From Erythrocercus mccallii (taxonomy: Eukaryota; Chordata; Aves; Passeriformes; Dicruridae): DNA of 64,000 nucleotides. Each line of letters begins with the position of its first letter. The first letter of the stretch is position 1. Location of the stretch: assembly GCA_013397435.1 (NCBI GenBank), contig VZRG01000778.1, positions 124,001 through 188,000 of the forward strand, given 5' to 3'. The translations under genes were made by a program, and so were the position numbers. Shown one piece after another: positions 1 through 13,094 of the stretch. The notes under the pieces are model-generated. The model saw only the letters and a program-made list of their open reading frames with translations, was not told the DNA's origin and did not search any database.

Positions 1-1595
1 TCATAGGGTCAGAACAAAGGATTATAGTCATCTCTTCTGTCTCAAAAGCTGAGCAACCTTAAGCTAGACAAGAAATCAATGTTTCAAGTGGCAGAATTCT
101 TTTTAATGAAATATCTAAGTAAGCTGTAATTTTCCTAACACAATGACAATCAGAACCTAATAGAAGTTCCCTCTGTCTTTTCTTAAAGAACACCCCCTCT
201 AATCATGTAATTTGTATCATGGCAGATATGTTTTCCCTCAAGACAGACACTTTGCTACTGGAGTGCCAGAAGTCAATTTGCTTTTCTTTATTTTGTATCA
301 TTTAAATATTTTTTGTTGTTTGGGGTTTTTTTCCTTCAACTGGGTAAATTTTGGATGTTTTCATTTCTATCTTCAAGATGTAAGGAACACACTTAGGAAT
401 TCAAATTACTTCATTCTACTTGATTTTGGGGTTTTTTGATTCAAGTGTCCATTTTTTTTCCAAACATTTCTCAACACACCACATAAAAACCAGCATCTCT
501 TACCATAAGCCTTTCCTTACTTCTATGCATGGACTTTACATGTACAAGATAACTAAAATTGCTGAAGTTGAGATTTTAAACCACTAAAGATGAAGAATTT
601 AACAAACACAAATTCTGTATTACCTGGTCAAACCCAAATCTTCCAAAGTGATTTAATGATGAAATGGAACATAATAGCTGTATTTTTCATCTAATTTCAC
701 ACCAATTTAACATTGTGGCTTCTAAAACAAGTTTTAATTTGCTACTAATGCACAGCCACATCTTGGCTGATTTCTCTGAGCCCCAACAGCAACACTGCTC
801 CCATCACTGCCTGCACAGTTCCTGCACCATTGGTACAGTTCCCATACTGTCCTTCCTTTGGATTTGTGCTTTAAAAGTACAAGTTCACTAAGGTTAATTT
901 GCATTCTGCTATAGCGGTATATTGCTATAAATTAGGAATGAGCAATCAGAGCTCATCTTCCTGTGGCTTTGTGTAACTTATTTTGTAACATAATTTGTGC
1001 AAAAGCCAGATTTTTATCCTGCTTTAGTTCATCTATGAAATACAAGAAATAAATTCACAATAAAGGAAATACTATCACAGGTTCTGATAGCTTTTCCTAT
1101 GGGCAATATGAAAGACTTTTTTATTTGTTCTGGGGTATCTAATAAGGCTCTGGGTCTCACAGGTCTGCCAACTGTTACAGCTTCTTGCTGCAGCTTTGCC
1201 CAATACAGCAGAAGTGTCTCATTTTTAGAGCATAGTTTAAAATTGTGCTTTTTCTGGCAAGGCAGGTTTAGTCAGTTAAGGGCCAGGTGATCATCTGCTG
1301 GCTAAACAACAGATATTTATCACAGCATGCAATAATGGGAAAGAAAAGTGTCTCACTACCCCAGCTGTTCACACACAGCCCAAACCTCTCCTGACACCAC
1401 CGAGGCACACGGCCGGTGTTGGTAGAATATTGAGAGCCACAATGGATCACATCAAATGCCCACTGAGCCCAGAGTTTGTCTCCAGCAAAGGTTTTCAAGG
1501 AGCTGAGCTGGGAAAAGCAGGAAGAGGGCATGTATATATGGCAGTCCCCACAGGTTGTGCCACAGAACAGCTATTTTTAGCTGGAGGGATTTTCT
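1..1595. other. Non-coding stretch, no gene seen
   Basis: AT-rich sequence with short T-runs (around 315-330 and 450-460) and scattered AATAAA-like hexamers. The open frames here are at most about 87 codons and resemble no protein I know. No repeat family is recognisable until the ancient CR1 begins near 1600, although its 3' untranslated end could reach somewhat further left in a form too decayed to see. Confidence 0.7.
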
Positions 1596-1599
1596 GAGT

Positions 1600-2580
1600 G
1601 ATTTCAGTTTCTGCAATGCAATAATTCTTACTAATTTCTCATGCAGAGGGTTGTGCAGCCTCTCCTTGAATACATGTAAAGTTAGAGCAGCCCCCACGTC
1701 CTTTGGAAAAAGTTGCACTTTACATCTACTGCCTGCTGCATGAAGAAACCAAACTTTATTTGGTTTCCTTTGAACTTGGCTCCTATGACCTCCATTCAAT
1801 GGTTCTTTTGCATTAGGAGAGAGAGCAAAGATCAGGTTTGCTCATTGTGCTCATCAGTTTGTAGGTCTGTCACAGTTTTAAACTGAACAGCCCAAGCATT
1901 CTTACTGTGGAAGTAATTCCACCCTGCTTGGGCTTCTGTGAGCACGTCCCAATTGTACTACATTGTGTTTGAGGTGAAAGGACCGGAATCATGTACACTC
2001 TTCAGCATGTGGATGAACGCTGATGCATAGAGCTGCTCTCTAGTTTTTTCCCCACTTAACACTTGGTTAACATTTTGGCTGCCTCACAGCGCTGAGACAA
2101 CGCTTTCACAGGACAAACTATTATAATCCCAGGACTGTGATCCTGAGTCATAAGGGTCAGATCAGAGCCTATAATTTCATATGTGAATTTAGGATTGTCT
2201 TTTCCCACATGCATCAGTTTACTTTGGACACATTAAATTTCATTTGCCCACATGGTCTCCTGAGGTACTTCTGGACTTCCTGATAGGTGGCCTCATAGCT
2301 GATTCCCTATCATCCTCAAACTGTCTCACCTCTCTGTTCACCTTCCTGTCCCAGCAGTTTATGGTGTGTTTACACCAGCACAGACCCCAGCACAGGTTAT
2401 ACAGAACTCCATTATTGAGATCCACACAGTCTTTGGCACAAGACTTCATGAAAAGCAGTCCAATAATAAAAGTATAACAAGCAGATCACCTTTACTCACT
2501 TTCTTATTGACCTCTTCAAAGATCTCTGATAGATTTGTAAAGCACAGTTCATGTTCCATCAAAGTCTGCCCTGGTATGAA
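1600..2580 (-). mobile_element. Ancient CR1-like LINE fragment (amniote-age), minus strand
   Basis: On the plus strand this reads as the reverse complement of the 3' half of an old CR1-type LINE common in turtle and crocodile genomes. Landmarks occur in family order: a segment like the 'gaagaaa...tttatttggtttcc' block at about 1740-1770; 'aaactgaacagcccaagc' at about 1880; 'tttcatttgccc' (end of the first conserved RT-tail block) at about 2240; 'ctgtctcacctctctgttcacc' region at about 2322-2343; and 'gacctcttcaaagatctctg' at about 2510-2529. Many substitutions and small indels leave no continuous reading frame. The element would be transcribed leftward and is surely inactive. The family assignment is from memory of the consensus; the exact subfamily is not claimed. 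Edges are uncertain by about 50-100 bases. Confidence 0.75.
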
Positions 2581-5500
2581 GAGTTTTCCTTTTCATTTTA
2601 GTCATAATCAGATAACAGTTAATGGATCACAACCAGACTAAATGTAAGTGGAAGCATCTCTGCTTGTTTAACAGATTGGGTTTATTTCAACCAAGGCAAG
2701 ACTGGGCCATTGAAGCACCAGCTGCTGATGGGTTTCTTCTGAGTTGCTCACTGGGGACACCGAGAGCCACTGCTGACTGTGTGACAGTGACTGCCAGTGG
2801 AAATGGGAGTGAGGGGCCTGAAAAAGGCCTAAAGAAGGTTAAAAGCTCATTAGCAGCCCCTAATTCTCTAAGTTTCCTTAGAAATCTCAGCCAGACTAGT
2901 TATAGATAGGAGATACTAAATTAGGATCCCGCTGACATGGAGGACTGGGGAAGTGCTGAATTTCCTGTATCCATCATGTCCTTGTTTCAGGGAAATGTCA
3001 CATCCTGCTGCTCAGGACAAGCACACCAGCAAGGGAAAAATGACAGAACAACCCATATTTCTGTTATTCAAAGAATATTTGCCACTGTCCTCTCTGTAGG
3101 TTCTGTAAATGTCCAGCTATGACAGCAGACTTCATAGCTGCCAGAGCTTTCAGTCACAGCTGGGCATTTCTGTATATCCCTTTCTCTATGCAGAAGTAAA
3201 TGCCAAAAACAAATTAGCTTTTTCTAGCCCTTTCCCCCACCCACCATGCAATAAGCTGTATGTAGTAACATAATATATAACAAATTTATAATTATTTTAT
3301 AATGAATAACATAATTATAACAACACGGAAGGAAATGGATGCAAAAGTTTTGAGTGAATCAGGAGAACAGATTTTGCAGAACTGGAGCTTGATGAACAGG
3401 AATGTGATCTCTGTTCTGAGAACATTAACATTAAATGAGAAAAATACTTCCAGGAATAAGGCAGAGGCTGTGCTGGTATCAATCATGTTGCTGTGGAGCA
3501 CAGGTACAATGCAAAGAGCACTGCAGAGAGCAGTAAACAGATGGGCTTCCGCTGCACCACGTGCTTTACTGAGTATTTGGGCACTCATATTAACAAAAAG
3601 GAGAAAAAATAAAAGGTCTTTTGCTCTATTTTTTACCAATGTAAGTGCCTTTTATAAAACATGGGTTTGTCTCTCTTTGCCCTTCTGTTTTAAGGGAAAA
3701 ACATAAATTATAGATTCTGAAAAGGAATAAACAAAAAGTATGAAAGCAAATGTGGCTAAGTACCCCAATTTTCTAAGATTTAATTATTATCAGTAAATAG
3801 GTCCCTTTTAAGAGTAGCCCTAATTGGCTATTAACAACAGTAGCTACCAATTTCAAGGCAATTAATATCTTAAAATAATGAGATGGCTAATATATTACAT
3901 TAGAGCATACAGTAAGCAGAAGTCTTGCTAATTATATATATTATTCTCCCTACTTTGCTTAATGAAGGTGTCTGGCTTGTAGATTAATTCACTCTTGCTC
4001 TTTTCTTAATTTTTTTAATCAGTGTAATCCTCCCACACACTATTGTAGCATTAAAACAGAAAGATGTGGATGAAGCAGTGAAAGAAGCAAAAAAATGAAC
4101 ATTAAAATGAAGATTTAGTTCCAAGTTTCAGAAGCAGTTGCCCAAAGTAAAGAATTAAGATGTGGGAAATTAGAGAGAAAAGGCAGAAGCCTGAGTCAAC
4201 ATTTATTTAACACCTTCTGCCTAATGCTGAAAACATAAATCTCTTCACAGAGGTAATCACAGCAAGATCAGTTTGATTTCAGAACACAGCAATTCTTCTG
4301 ACAAAGATATTACCATTCCATAGCTTAAATAACTGCTTTTCCTGTTTTCTCCAAAGCAGAGACAGGAGGGTGCCTTGGATAAATGGGAATTTCTTCCAAA
4401 TTGAGAGCTAATCTTCCAGGAAAGAAAAGCAATGAATGATTTGTTTACAGTGAAAATCTTCTCTTATGTATTAGTCTAGAACAACATTTCACTCTCAAAT
4501 ATTTGAGTGTGTCTTTGTGCTCAGCAACTGTTTGCTGCTCTGATTGCACAAGAGAATTGCCTCGCCGAAAGCTGGAATATACAAGTTTTCCTGTGCTGTG
4601 TACCAGAAACACACTACACTTTTACCCCTAGGCTCTAGAAAAAATTCCAAACTCCCTGGGAAAATGATGCCTGCTTTGAAGAGGGGAGTGGAAAAAGCCC
4701 TTCCTTTGGTGTAGCCCAGGGAGAGACAGGGCACTACCATGCCCCAAGCTCATCCCTGCACACCCAATGCACACACACCATCACACAGCCCAGGGCCTCT
4801 GCCCAGCTCTGACAAGACCCCTCTCCAATTTCTCAGAAGCCCAAGCAATACTGACTGGCTAAAATATTATAACAGCATGAGGAAATGTGAGGTCAACCTC
4901 CACTTAATCACCCTACTGCATCTCCTACTGCTCTCCTACATGTTTGAAATCCTCTTTAGGACCCAACAAGAGCAGTTAGCACAAAAACAACTGCTCAGCA
5001 ACCAGGGCAAAAACAGACGAGAAACTTCTGTTTCAGTGTGGCAAGGGTCTCTCAAGCATCAGACCAAGGGCATATTTTAACTGGGAGCTTGCTGATAACT
5101 TAAGCACCATTCAACAGAAGTCACCTGTACTATGGAATATAAAATGAAGCCTTTACACCAACAATGCCTCATTAGATTTGTGTATTTGAGACACAAAGCA
5201 GCACAGTAAATGATGATGTCTGTTAAATGAGTATATTCATTTATAAACATTCAGAAGACATGCATGCTCATCCCAACAGTAGCACACTCCTCAGTTAAGG
5301 ACGAGCAGCAAGTATGGGGTCCCAGGTAAGCACACAGCAATAGCTCACACACTTACAGCTTGCAAATTGTACACACTCCCTGTCTTTTGTCCTGGATCAC
5401 ACCCCTCAGACACTCACAGCATCTCCATGCTCTGTGTTTGCACCACATTTAGGAGAAAGCATTTTTACAACTAAGACTCTTCAAAATACTGTTCTACCAC

Positions 5501-6916
5501 TCATGTTTTTCATGTTGTAACCATGACAGTGGATGGCAGCTCTTGGGAAACAAGACTCTGGCAGGGCCATATGAGTCAGGTTAATAATAAATGAATACAT
5601 AATGTGCATCCCAACTCTCTGAGCATTATCTTATAGTTTTGGTTTTGTGGTTGCTAGTGCACATAGATGCAAACTATTGAAGTTCTCTCACTTTTGGGAA
5701 AAATCTTTGCACTCAGGTCTTGAGTTGCTATAAGTATTTTTCCATGTAGTGCTGTGTAGCAGATGACCAATTATTTCTCTCATCAGAAATACAAAGGATA
5801 ATAAATAATATTGTTAAAGATATTTTAAAGGAATATTTACTAGCAAATTCCCTTCCAGCTTCTGTACCAGTTTCTCTTGGGTACTTGTCAAAGATCTTTT
5901 TCTTATTTCAAGTCACTGGAGTAGACAAGACTAACATGAGACATTTCACATACACATCTACTTATCAAAAAATAAATATATTACCAGCTTGTTGGAATCT
6001 GTTGCAGTACATACTCTGCAGCAGAGATAAAGACTAACCTTGGCTATCACAGATCATGGATAGCTCAACAAACCATTGCTTTGTGCTTTATCTATCTTTG
6101 GTACCCACACATGGTTCCTCAGCTTTAAGCCAGGTTCCTAACTTTTTAACCATTACCGAAAATAAGTTTTAAAAAGAGCAGTACAGAGTTCAGGCAAGTG
6201 CTCAATGGCCATTGAGTAAGTGAGCAGCAGCTTCCTCAAGTTAAAAAAAAACAAACCCTGCTTTAATATTCAGTCTCATTAGTGTCCTTTGAGGACTGAT
6301 GTGACAAGGGGAGAGGGGATAAAAGAGCTCAGATATACAAGTGAATATTTATTACATACACACACTTATGTATAGGATATGAGTCTGTCTCTATATCCTA
6401 CTCCCAAAATGAGGAAGAATCCACAGAAGATGATAAAAGATGGATAAAATTTCCTTTCTGATGTCTCCCATTTTTTGGCAGATGCTCATTATAGAGCTGC
6501 CAGTAGAGAACAGAGACCTCATTCCTACACCAGCCTCAAAGACTGACATAGGGCAGTGAGATATTACCAGCTTCCCTTTAAGCAAAAGCTGAGAGAAGAG
6601 TTTTACTCTTCCACCCCTGAGTAAAAGGCACCAGGGCAGGAACACAGACTTTCCTGTGAGCACAGAAGTCTCTTTTCAAAACACAGAGGAAACGTCAGGT
6701 TTGGGGTTGCCAAGTACCTGATTTCAGGGCTCATTCTGTTACTGCATATAAATGTCTCTGGTGTGTGTTTGGCACGACATGTTATCCTAGACTGATCATA
6801 TGTTCACAGATTGTGGAGAGTGTGTGAAAGCCTTTTTTGCTGTAGTTATTGGGCAAAGTCACGTCTGTTACCTGGTACTCATGCAGAGAAATCTGTAATC
6901 TGGGAACAGATGGTCT
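2581..6916. other. Non-coding stretch, no gene seen
   Basis: Mostly AT-rich unique sequence. Two overlapping open frames on opposite strands (3302-3706 plus, 134 codons; 3292-3639 minus, 115 codons) have no recognisable domain. The stretch at about 3775-3965 is rich in TAAT/ATTA core sites and looks like a possible conserved element. A perfect 16-base palindrome lies at 6201-6216, and an A-run at about 6242-6251. No splice-bounded exon of a known gene was recognised. Confidence 0.65.
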
Positions 6917-6940
6917 GAGTGAGTGAGTGAGAGAAAGAGA

Positions 6941-6976
<36 letters not shown>
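6917..6976 (+). repeat. GAGT/GA microsatellite
   Basis: A simple repeat that begins as GAGT units (6917-6931), passes through a short interrupted GAGA/AAGA/GGGA part, and ends as an uninterrupted GA run of about 13 units up to 6976. The plus strand is pure purine for most of its length, so the minus strand is a TC tract. The run makes the minus frame at 6782-7006 read as alternating Ser-Leu, which is a repeat artefact and not a protein. It is probably length-polymorphic. Confidence 0.97.
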
Positions 6977-6977
<1 letters not shown>

Positions 6978-9900
6978 GCTGTCTGGAAGACTGCAGAGTT
7001 TTTCACTCAGAGGAGATGAAAGAGGAATGAACAAACCCACCACAGCACGACAAAAACATGAAAATATAGAAGAATGTCAGTCCTGAAGGTCATTCCTTTA
7101 GAATTCATCAACTGTCTATATGCCATATGTGCATATCAACACACCAAAGAGAGCCCACCATCCTGTTGCACAGAGCTGGAGGTGGCTTACCCAGCCAAAA
7201 ATTGTGGAATCGTAGACTTCCCATTTAGAAAAGTGACACACTGTGGTCTAGGCATACAGGCTGGGCAGAATCTGAAAAAATATATAGCAACTCCTGCTCT
7301 GGACTTGTAACAAAATTTGATTGCAATAGGCCAGAACCAGAGAATTCACATCCTAATCTTCAAGCACTTCCTTTGTGGGATGTGTTTAGATCTGAGACTT
7401 TTTCAGCAACTTTGGGGATGTAGTCCAAGCCTGGCTTTGGTGTCCAAGTGCCTCTGGAACTGGTGACACCTACCATCAGTCCACCGTTCCCAAAAGTTAC
7501 ATGAAACTGACTATTGCTACCAAAAGGCAGCATTGCACCACTCCCAGATAAAATGAATTGGATATAACCTGTCTGAAAATCTTATTCTCGACAGTGGGAT
7601 TTTGGTAATCAGCAGCCTATCCAAAGGTACTGGGTGCTGCCCTGCTCACGTGAGCACCCACCTTGCTGGTCTGAGAGCCTGCATCTCCAGGTGGGGGTTC
7701 TGATGGCCTGAGGTGCTGTAGTACTCCCAGGAACAGGAGCACATCCAGCCAACACGGGCACATATCACACTGTAGCTGTGACAGCACAGAAGCTGACAAG
7801 GTGCAGGCACCCTAGCTGAGGCTCTAACAGATTCCCATGTAGCAGAATCCCAGTGATCCCTGTGTGTGCTGGAGTACATCCCTGTCATCACCCCCAGGCA
7901 GTTCAGGGCAGCTCTGCTCCATCCCCACAGCTGCCATTGCATCTTTATCCACAGAGGAGACACACACCAGAAAACAAACCACAAGTGAAAAGCCATGACC
8001 ACTCCAAGCCCCATGTTCCCAAAGATATTGCTCAGGACATTTCAGCCAGAATGCAAATGAGGAGGCAGGACTGCAGTGATGCAGCAAGGGTCTGGTGCTG
8101 CCTGACAGAGCCACGGGCCCCTGGCATGGCAGGGCAGTGTGGAGCAGGGCAGGGAGGGCAGCAGAGGGATCAGCCATTGACATTTTGCTCCCAGAATGAC
8201 ACTATGCAACAGGTATTTAGGGAAAGCAGGACCTACTGACAAAATCCTCCAGGCCTGTGAATTGCACACTGCAGGGACTCTCAGCATGGGCCCTTCTACA
8301 AGCTGCTCACATAAAACCTGCCTGCAGGAGCAGGAAAAAGAGGAGAATCAGGACACTCCCCTGGGTGAACCCCTGGATGAAATCAGCGGTATTTTCCTCA
8401 CATAAAACTGATTTGAAATGATAATCAAGCCCTAATCGAACGGGATGGTTTCACTAGAAAGGTGAGCAGTTGCAATCTCACCAAGTGATTGTCGGAATGA
8501 GACTGAACTTCCAGCCCTTTCAGACTGCAGCCAAAATCAGATTAAACTGATTTTAAGAACACTTCAGTTTTTAGCCAGCACAAGATTTTACATTTGGGTG
8601 CTATCCAGTACTTCAATTTTTCACAAGAAATCCACATTGTCAGATATAGACAAGCAACCCTGTATTTTACTATTTATTCTTCCAGCAATGTGTCATTCAA
8701 TTTGCAGAGCTAATTTCCAAATAGGACAAAACATTTTCTGCCTCTCAATAAAAATGAGTGACTTCAGCAGAACATTGAAAGGCGAAACTCCTCTTCCCTC
8801 TCCTCTTTCTGTCCTGGTGAATGGCAGCAGAGGCAGAGCAGAATTAAACAAGATCCAGAATTAAACACATTGCCAATGGAGTGAAAAAATCCATTATTTG
8901 ACAGTAACAAAGTGATCTATCATACCTCATGCCTAAACTACAGAAGAACACAACATCCTTCTGGTCAGTCTCAGTTATTAAAAGTATTTGCTTTGAGCCA
9001 GAAAAGGCTGGTTAAGACAGGCTGGAATAGCATAAAGCATCTTACAGGAGAAATGAAATATCTCATTGTGCAATACAAAAAACAAAGGCTTTGACTACAG
9101 TTTTATGCATTTGCCAATTCAATTATGTAGATGGTGATCCTGCAGACATTTAAAAAGGGCAAATATCAACTTAAAAGCCCAGAACAGGCATCTTTTCTCT
9201 CCTCTCACTTGCAATTTTTTACCCTTCTGAGGCAGGATGAATTCATATTACATGGGTATTACAAAGGTTATGTACCTTTCTTTTCCTTCTCCATAGTTGT
9301 AGAAGTTGTTCCTTCTCCTAGTTCTGTCTGTAAGGAAGATGTTTCCCAAACTCTAGAAGTCTAATAAGGATACAGGGAAGGGTTTTTTTACACATAGCCA
9401 AGCGGTTTTAAACAGCACAACAGATCTCAGGCAAGAAGTTGGATACAGCACATGGTGCTCCGTGTAAAAAAATGTATTTTTTGTCCTCTGCCTGGGAGAA
9501 CAGAGATTCTGAAGCTTCATAGAAGCTGCAGCTTTCAGAACATGAGAAAATTACTTTGAGTTTACATCTTAAGGGTATTTATATATACCTCTCTAATGTC
9601 TCCCACTATCCCCTAAGATCTTTAGGCCCTTAATGCAGACAATGGGGTGATGTTCACCCTCTACCTGCAAGCAATCGGTGTCTGCAAAGAGCAACCAGTC
9701 ACATCACAGAACAATGCAGAGAAATGCCTGATTCAGAAGCACTGCAATGTTCTTGGTATTTTTCTGTTAAATAGGCAGTGGGATTGCAGCCATCTGAGTA
9801 TTGCATACTGCACTGAAATGAAACAACAACAAGCTCTAATAAACAAAGCTCTAAATAAATGAAAAGCACAAGGAAGCAGAAGAGCCATTCTCAACTAAAG

Positions 9901-11285
9901 CTGAGCAGCAAGGCCAAGTGTGTGTTGGATGAGCAGGTGACTTTGATCTAGGAAAAAAACTTAGAAGAAAAGGACCTCACAATAACTCTTTTTATGCTAT
10001 TTCCATTTGACAGACACTTGTCCTGCAGCCTGAGTGAAAGTCATGAAGAATGGACACGACCATGCCACCAAGGATGTGACAAGGTCCTTAAGGAATACAT
10101 AGGACAGAAGGGGATGAGCACAGATCTGCAGGTGCAAACATGAGTCCAGGCTGAGGCCAGACTGGGAATGGTGCCATTTGCTAAGAGTTTGGCCTGCCAG
10201 TACAGACACAGGGCCCACGGACAGCTCTGCTACAGAAGATGAAAGTGCTATCAGCCTGAAAGCAGATGGCACATTTGATATTTTTATATTGGCCACTGGT
10301 ACAAAACCCAACAGGTTTCCATTATGTGAATGAAAAAGCACTAGGAGCAGACAAGGTCTTTTTACAGTGTGTCTTAGGTGTATCCTCCATCCCAAAAGGG
10401 AAACTAAAGGCATCTCATCATCTCACACCACTGTTGTGAGGTGGTGGAACACATTTTGGAATAGCATGAGGATTGAAAAATGGCCTAGGAAATGTGCCAT
10501 AGGAACACAAATTTAGCGAGAGTGCAAGATGGAGCCGAATGAGCTCAAACCATAGGAGGGACTGTGCTGCATACAGGTAAAACCTTATGAAATAAGGGCC
10601 TTGTTACCCTTGTAAAATCATGGCTTAGGCCTGCTACATGAGCTAAGTAGAAGAGAACTATTTAGTGGTGGTTCTGATAGATATCAATGAAGTATAATGG
10701 CAGCAACTGAAGCTCTTCATCTCTGGTGCCAGTTCAGCTCACACAAACACCCTGCAAGAACATACACACTTGCTGGGATCAATAGTCATTGCTTATAAGT
10801 TACTTGGCTCTGAGTATGCCAGCTCTTGGAAAGGTCCTGGTGAGCCTGGAATCTGCAAATGTTTTTTTATTGATGCTGATGATAGGGATGAGCTAAATTA
10901 CAGAAGTTGGAATGGCTTTTAATATTATTCAAGGGGAATGTTTCCAAAGAGTTCACTGTTGCAAAAGCCAACAGTAATTTATGTCTCTTCCAAAACATTT
11001 CAAGAACTCCAAGCTGCCTCTGTCTAAAGTGCAACAGTTTAAGAGAAAATAACCTGTGTTCAGTGTGTTGAGTAACATCTGGAGTTCCCAAACGTGCTCA
11101 GCACCTTGCAAGATCAAGCCTTAAGCAGCTTTTTTGGCACATTTGGAAATTACCAGCAAGACCACAGAACCAAACTTCTGCCCAGATTTCATTTTAGTGT
11201 ATGTTTTCCTGCAGGAAATTCACATTAAATGCATCAACAAAACAAATTCTTTCTTTACTGCACCCTCATTTTTGAATGGTACAAG
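6977..11285. other. Non-coding stretch with a GC-richer section at 7610-8340
   Basis: No gene is recognised. The section at about 7610-8340 is richer in G+C than its surroundings and poor in TA-containing stop codons, so several open frames of 119-128 codons overlap on both strands (7646-8014 minus, 7824-8183 minus, 7853-8239 plus). None carries a recognisable domain, and CpG is scarce, so it is not a CpG island. The rest is ordinary AT-rich sequence; a minus frame of 138 codons at 9997-10413 is also unrecognised. Confidence 0.65.
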
Positions 11286-11289
11286 CTCC

Positions 11290-11375
11290 CCAGAGGCCCA
11301 GCCATGAAACAAGTGTTCTGGGTGCTGTACAAACATGGGACACCATGGCAATCCCAGCTACAAGAGACATTTTGT
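11290..11375 (+). mobile_element. Possible MIR1_Amn SINE fragment
   Basis: The words 'ggtgctgtacaaacatgg' (about 11321-11338) followed by 'caagagaca' (about 11360) match the middle of the amniote MIR-type SINE, where a '...gctgtacaaacac...' block is followed by an 'agagacagtccctg' block. Only this short core is convincing, and the expected downstream MIR 3' half is not clear. It could also be a chance match. It lies about 1.7 kb from the far better copy at 13095-13310, in the same orientation. Confidence 0.4.
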
Positions 11376-13094
11376 ATACACCTCCAAGAAGAATCAAAAC
11401 AGAGATCATCATAAGCAAACAGGTGATCATAGATTTTGGTTCTCAGCGGTCACACACTGCTGAGTTAAAGGGGAAGTGTCATGAGTAGGTGCTGGATTTC
11501 ATGGGGTGCTACAAGTGGTTTTAAACCTTTATGGAACAAGTAAAGGACTACATTTTTACCTAAAGTCATGTAACTTAAATCAATATAATACATAAGAGAT
11601 TTAGTTCTCCACGCTGTTGTGGAAAAACTTCAAGTATAAATACGCATTTCAGCAACAGCAATTGCCTCATACTTAGAAAAAGCAACCATTTGTAGCAGTA
11701 TGAACAAATAAGCATTTCTCAAATTTCCTGATTTTACATATTCCCAAGAGATGGCCATAACAATCTCTTACTCAGACGTGATCCATTACTCCCCAGATTA
11801 CAACTGTTCTTATCAATAGTGCATGGCATCTGTTTGCTGGAACATGAAAAACTGATCACGATAATTTATTTAATGTGTAAGGTCTGAGCTGCCCACGAAT
11901 ATATTTATCAAATATATTTGAGACTTATATATATATGAGACTTACTTAAAAACAAAGGCAATTTTTCTTACCTGCTACACTTTTCCCTCCAGTGCTCTTC
12001 CTATTCCATGAGTATTGTGAAACTGCTTCTTCTACAGCCAGCACAGCTTACCACTCACCTCATTGAAAAGTATGCCACAGACATTGCTCCAATCTCTAAA
12101 GTCACACCTCACAATCTTTTATTTAAGAACAGTGCCAGCTTCTCCCTTGGGCCAAAGTTTTGGGAGTTTCCATTTATGGGCTCTATCCCCATCCTCTTTC
12201 TGACAGCCCTGAAAGGCACACCTTAAAATACAATGGGTGAAGAGATCTGCCTGTTCACGTGTCAGGACAGAAGAGACCATCACCTGATCACAGCCCAAAA
12301 GGACAGTCCCATGCTTGGTTGCCACACTGTACAGCAGCAGCAGGACAAGTGACTGCCAGCAGGGCTTGTTTCAGAGGGCCGGTGAAAGCAATCACATGTA
12401 GGGCAACATTGGAAAAGTTGAGAGGCATATTGACAAAGCTGTTTAGGAAACAATTAAGCACATTGAGTGACAGTCTGTCTAGGAATATTCCTCTGACTTT
12501 ATTTGTATTCATAAAATTGCCACGAGTGTCTTTGATCTAAAAAACCTCTTATCTGTAGCCAATCTAACAGTGTGACAGCTAGTTTATCTCCACGCCCTTT
12601 ACATTCCCACGCAAAGGGAGTGGGATTCCTCTTGTGCTCAGAGGGGAACTGGGTGAGACCCAGGGTAATTCAGTGTCTGAGCACACCCAGCCTGTGACAT
12701 CTCTGCAGAGCCAGCAAATGCCATGGCTCTGAAAAGAGGTGTTTAACCCATGGGATGTGACCTGCCACAGTCACTCGGTGTCCTGCAGAGACTGTGGTTC
12801 CCATTCAAAGCATGACAGTCTCTATCCCAAAACCGATTCAGCCCAAAGAATGGAAGAGTTGTTACAACAACCCAAATGGTGCCAGGATTTCCCAGAAGGC
12901 TCCAAAAATTCTTTTTGATGATTTTATTTCTATAGCTCAACAATGCCTGCTGTGGGAGTACACAGAGACCCACTCTGATTTCATCTACACTACCAAGAGT
13001 CAAAGAAGCAAACTGTCACTGCAACAGGGATAACTGGGATATCTTATAACTGTACTAACATGAAAATTTTATACCCAGGTAGCACATCAAAGGT
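11376..13094. other. Non-coding stretch, no gene seen
   Basis: Unique sequence with a TA-rich patch at about 11900-11945 in which GAGACTTA occurs twice around a (TA)n run. Short open frames on both strands at 12008-12540 and 12743-13033 overlap one another and match no known protein. Confidence 0.65.

Noticed and set aside
6201..6216. Perfect 16-base palindrome CTCAATGGCCATTGAG
   Set aside because: About one 16-base perfect palindrome is expected by chance in 64 kb, and nothing around it suggests a binding site.
6782..7006. Minus frame with a Ser-Leu repeat
   Set aside because: It is the translation of the GA microsatellite.
7646..8287. Several overlapping open frames of 81-128 codons on both strands
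   Set aside because: They arise from local GC enrichment and lack of TA words; none has a recognisable domain and all overlap each other.
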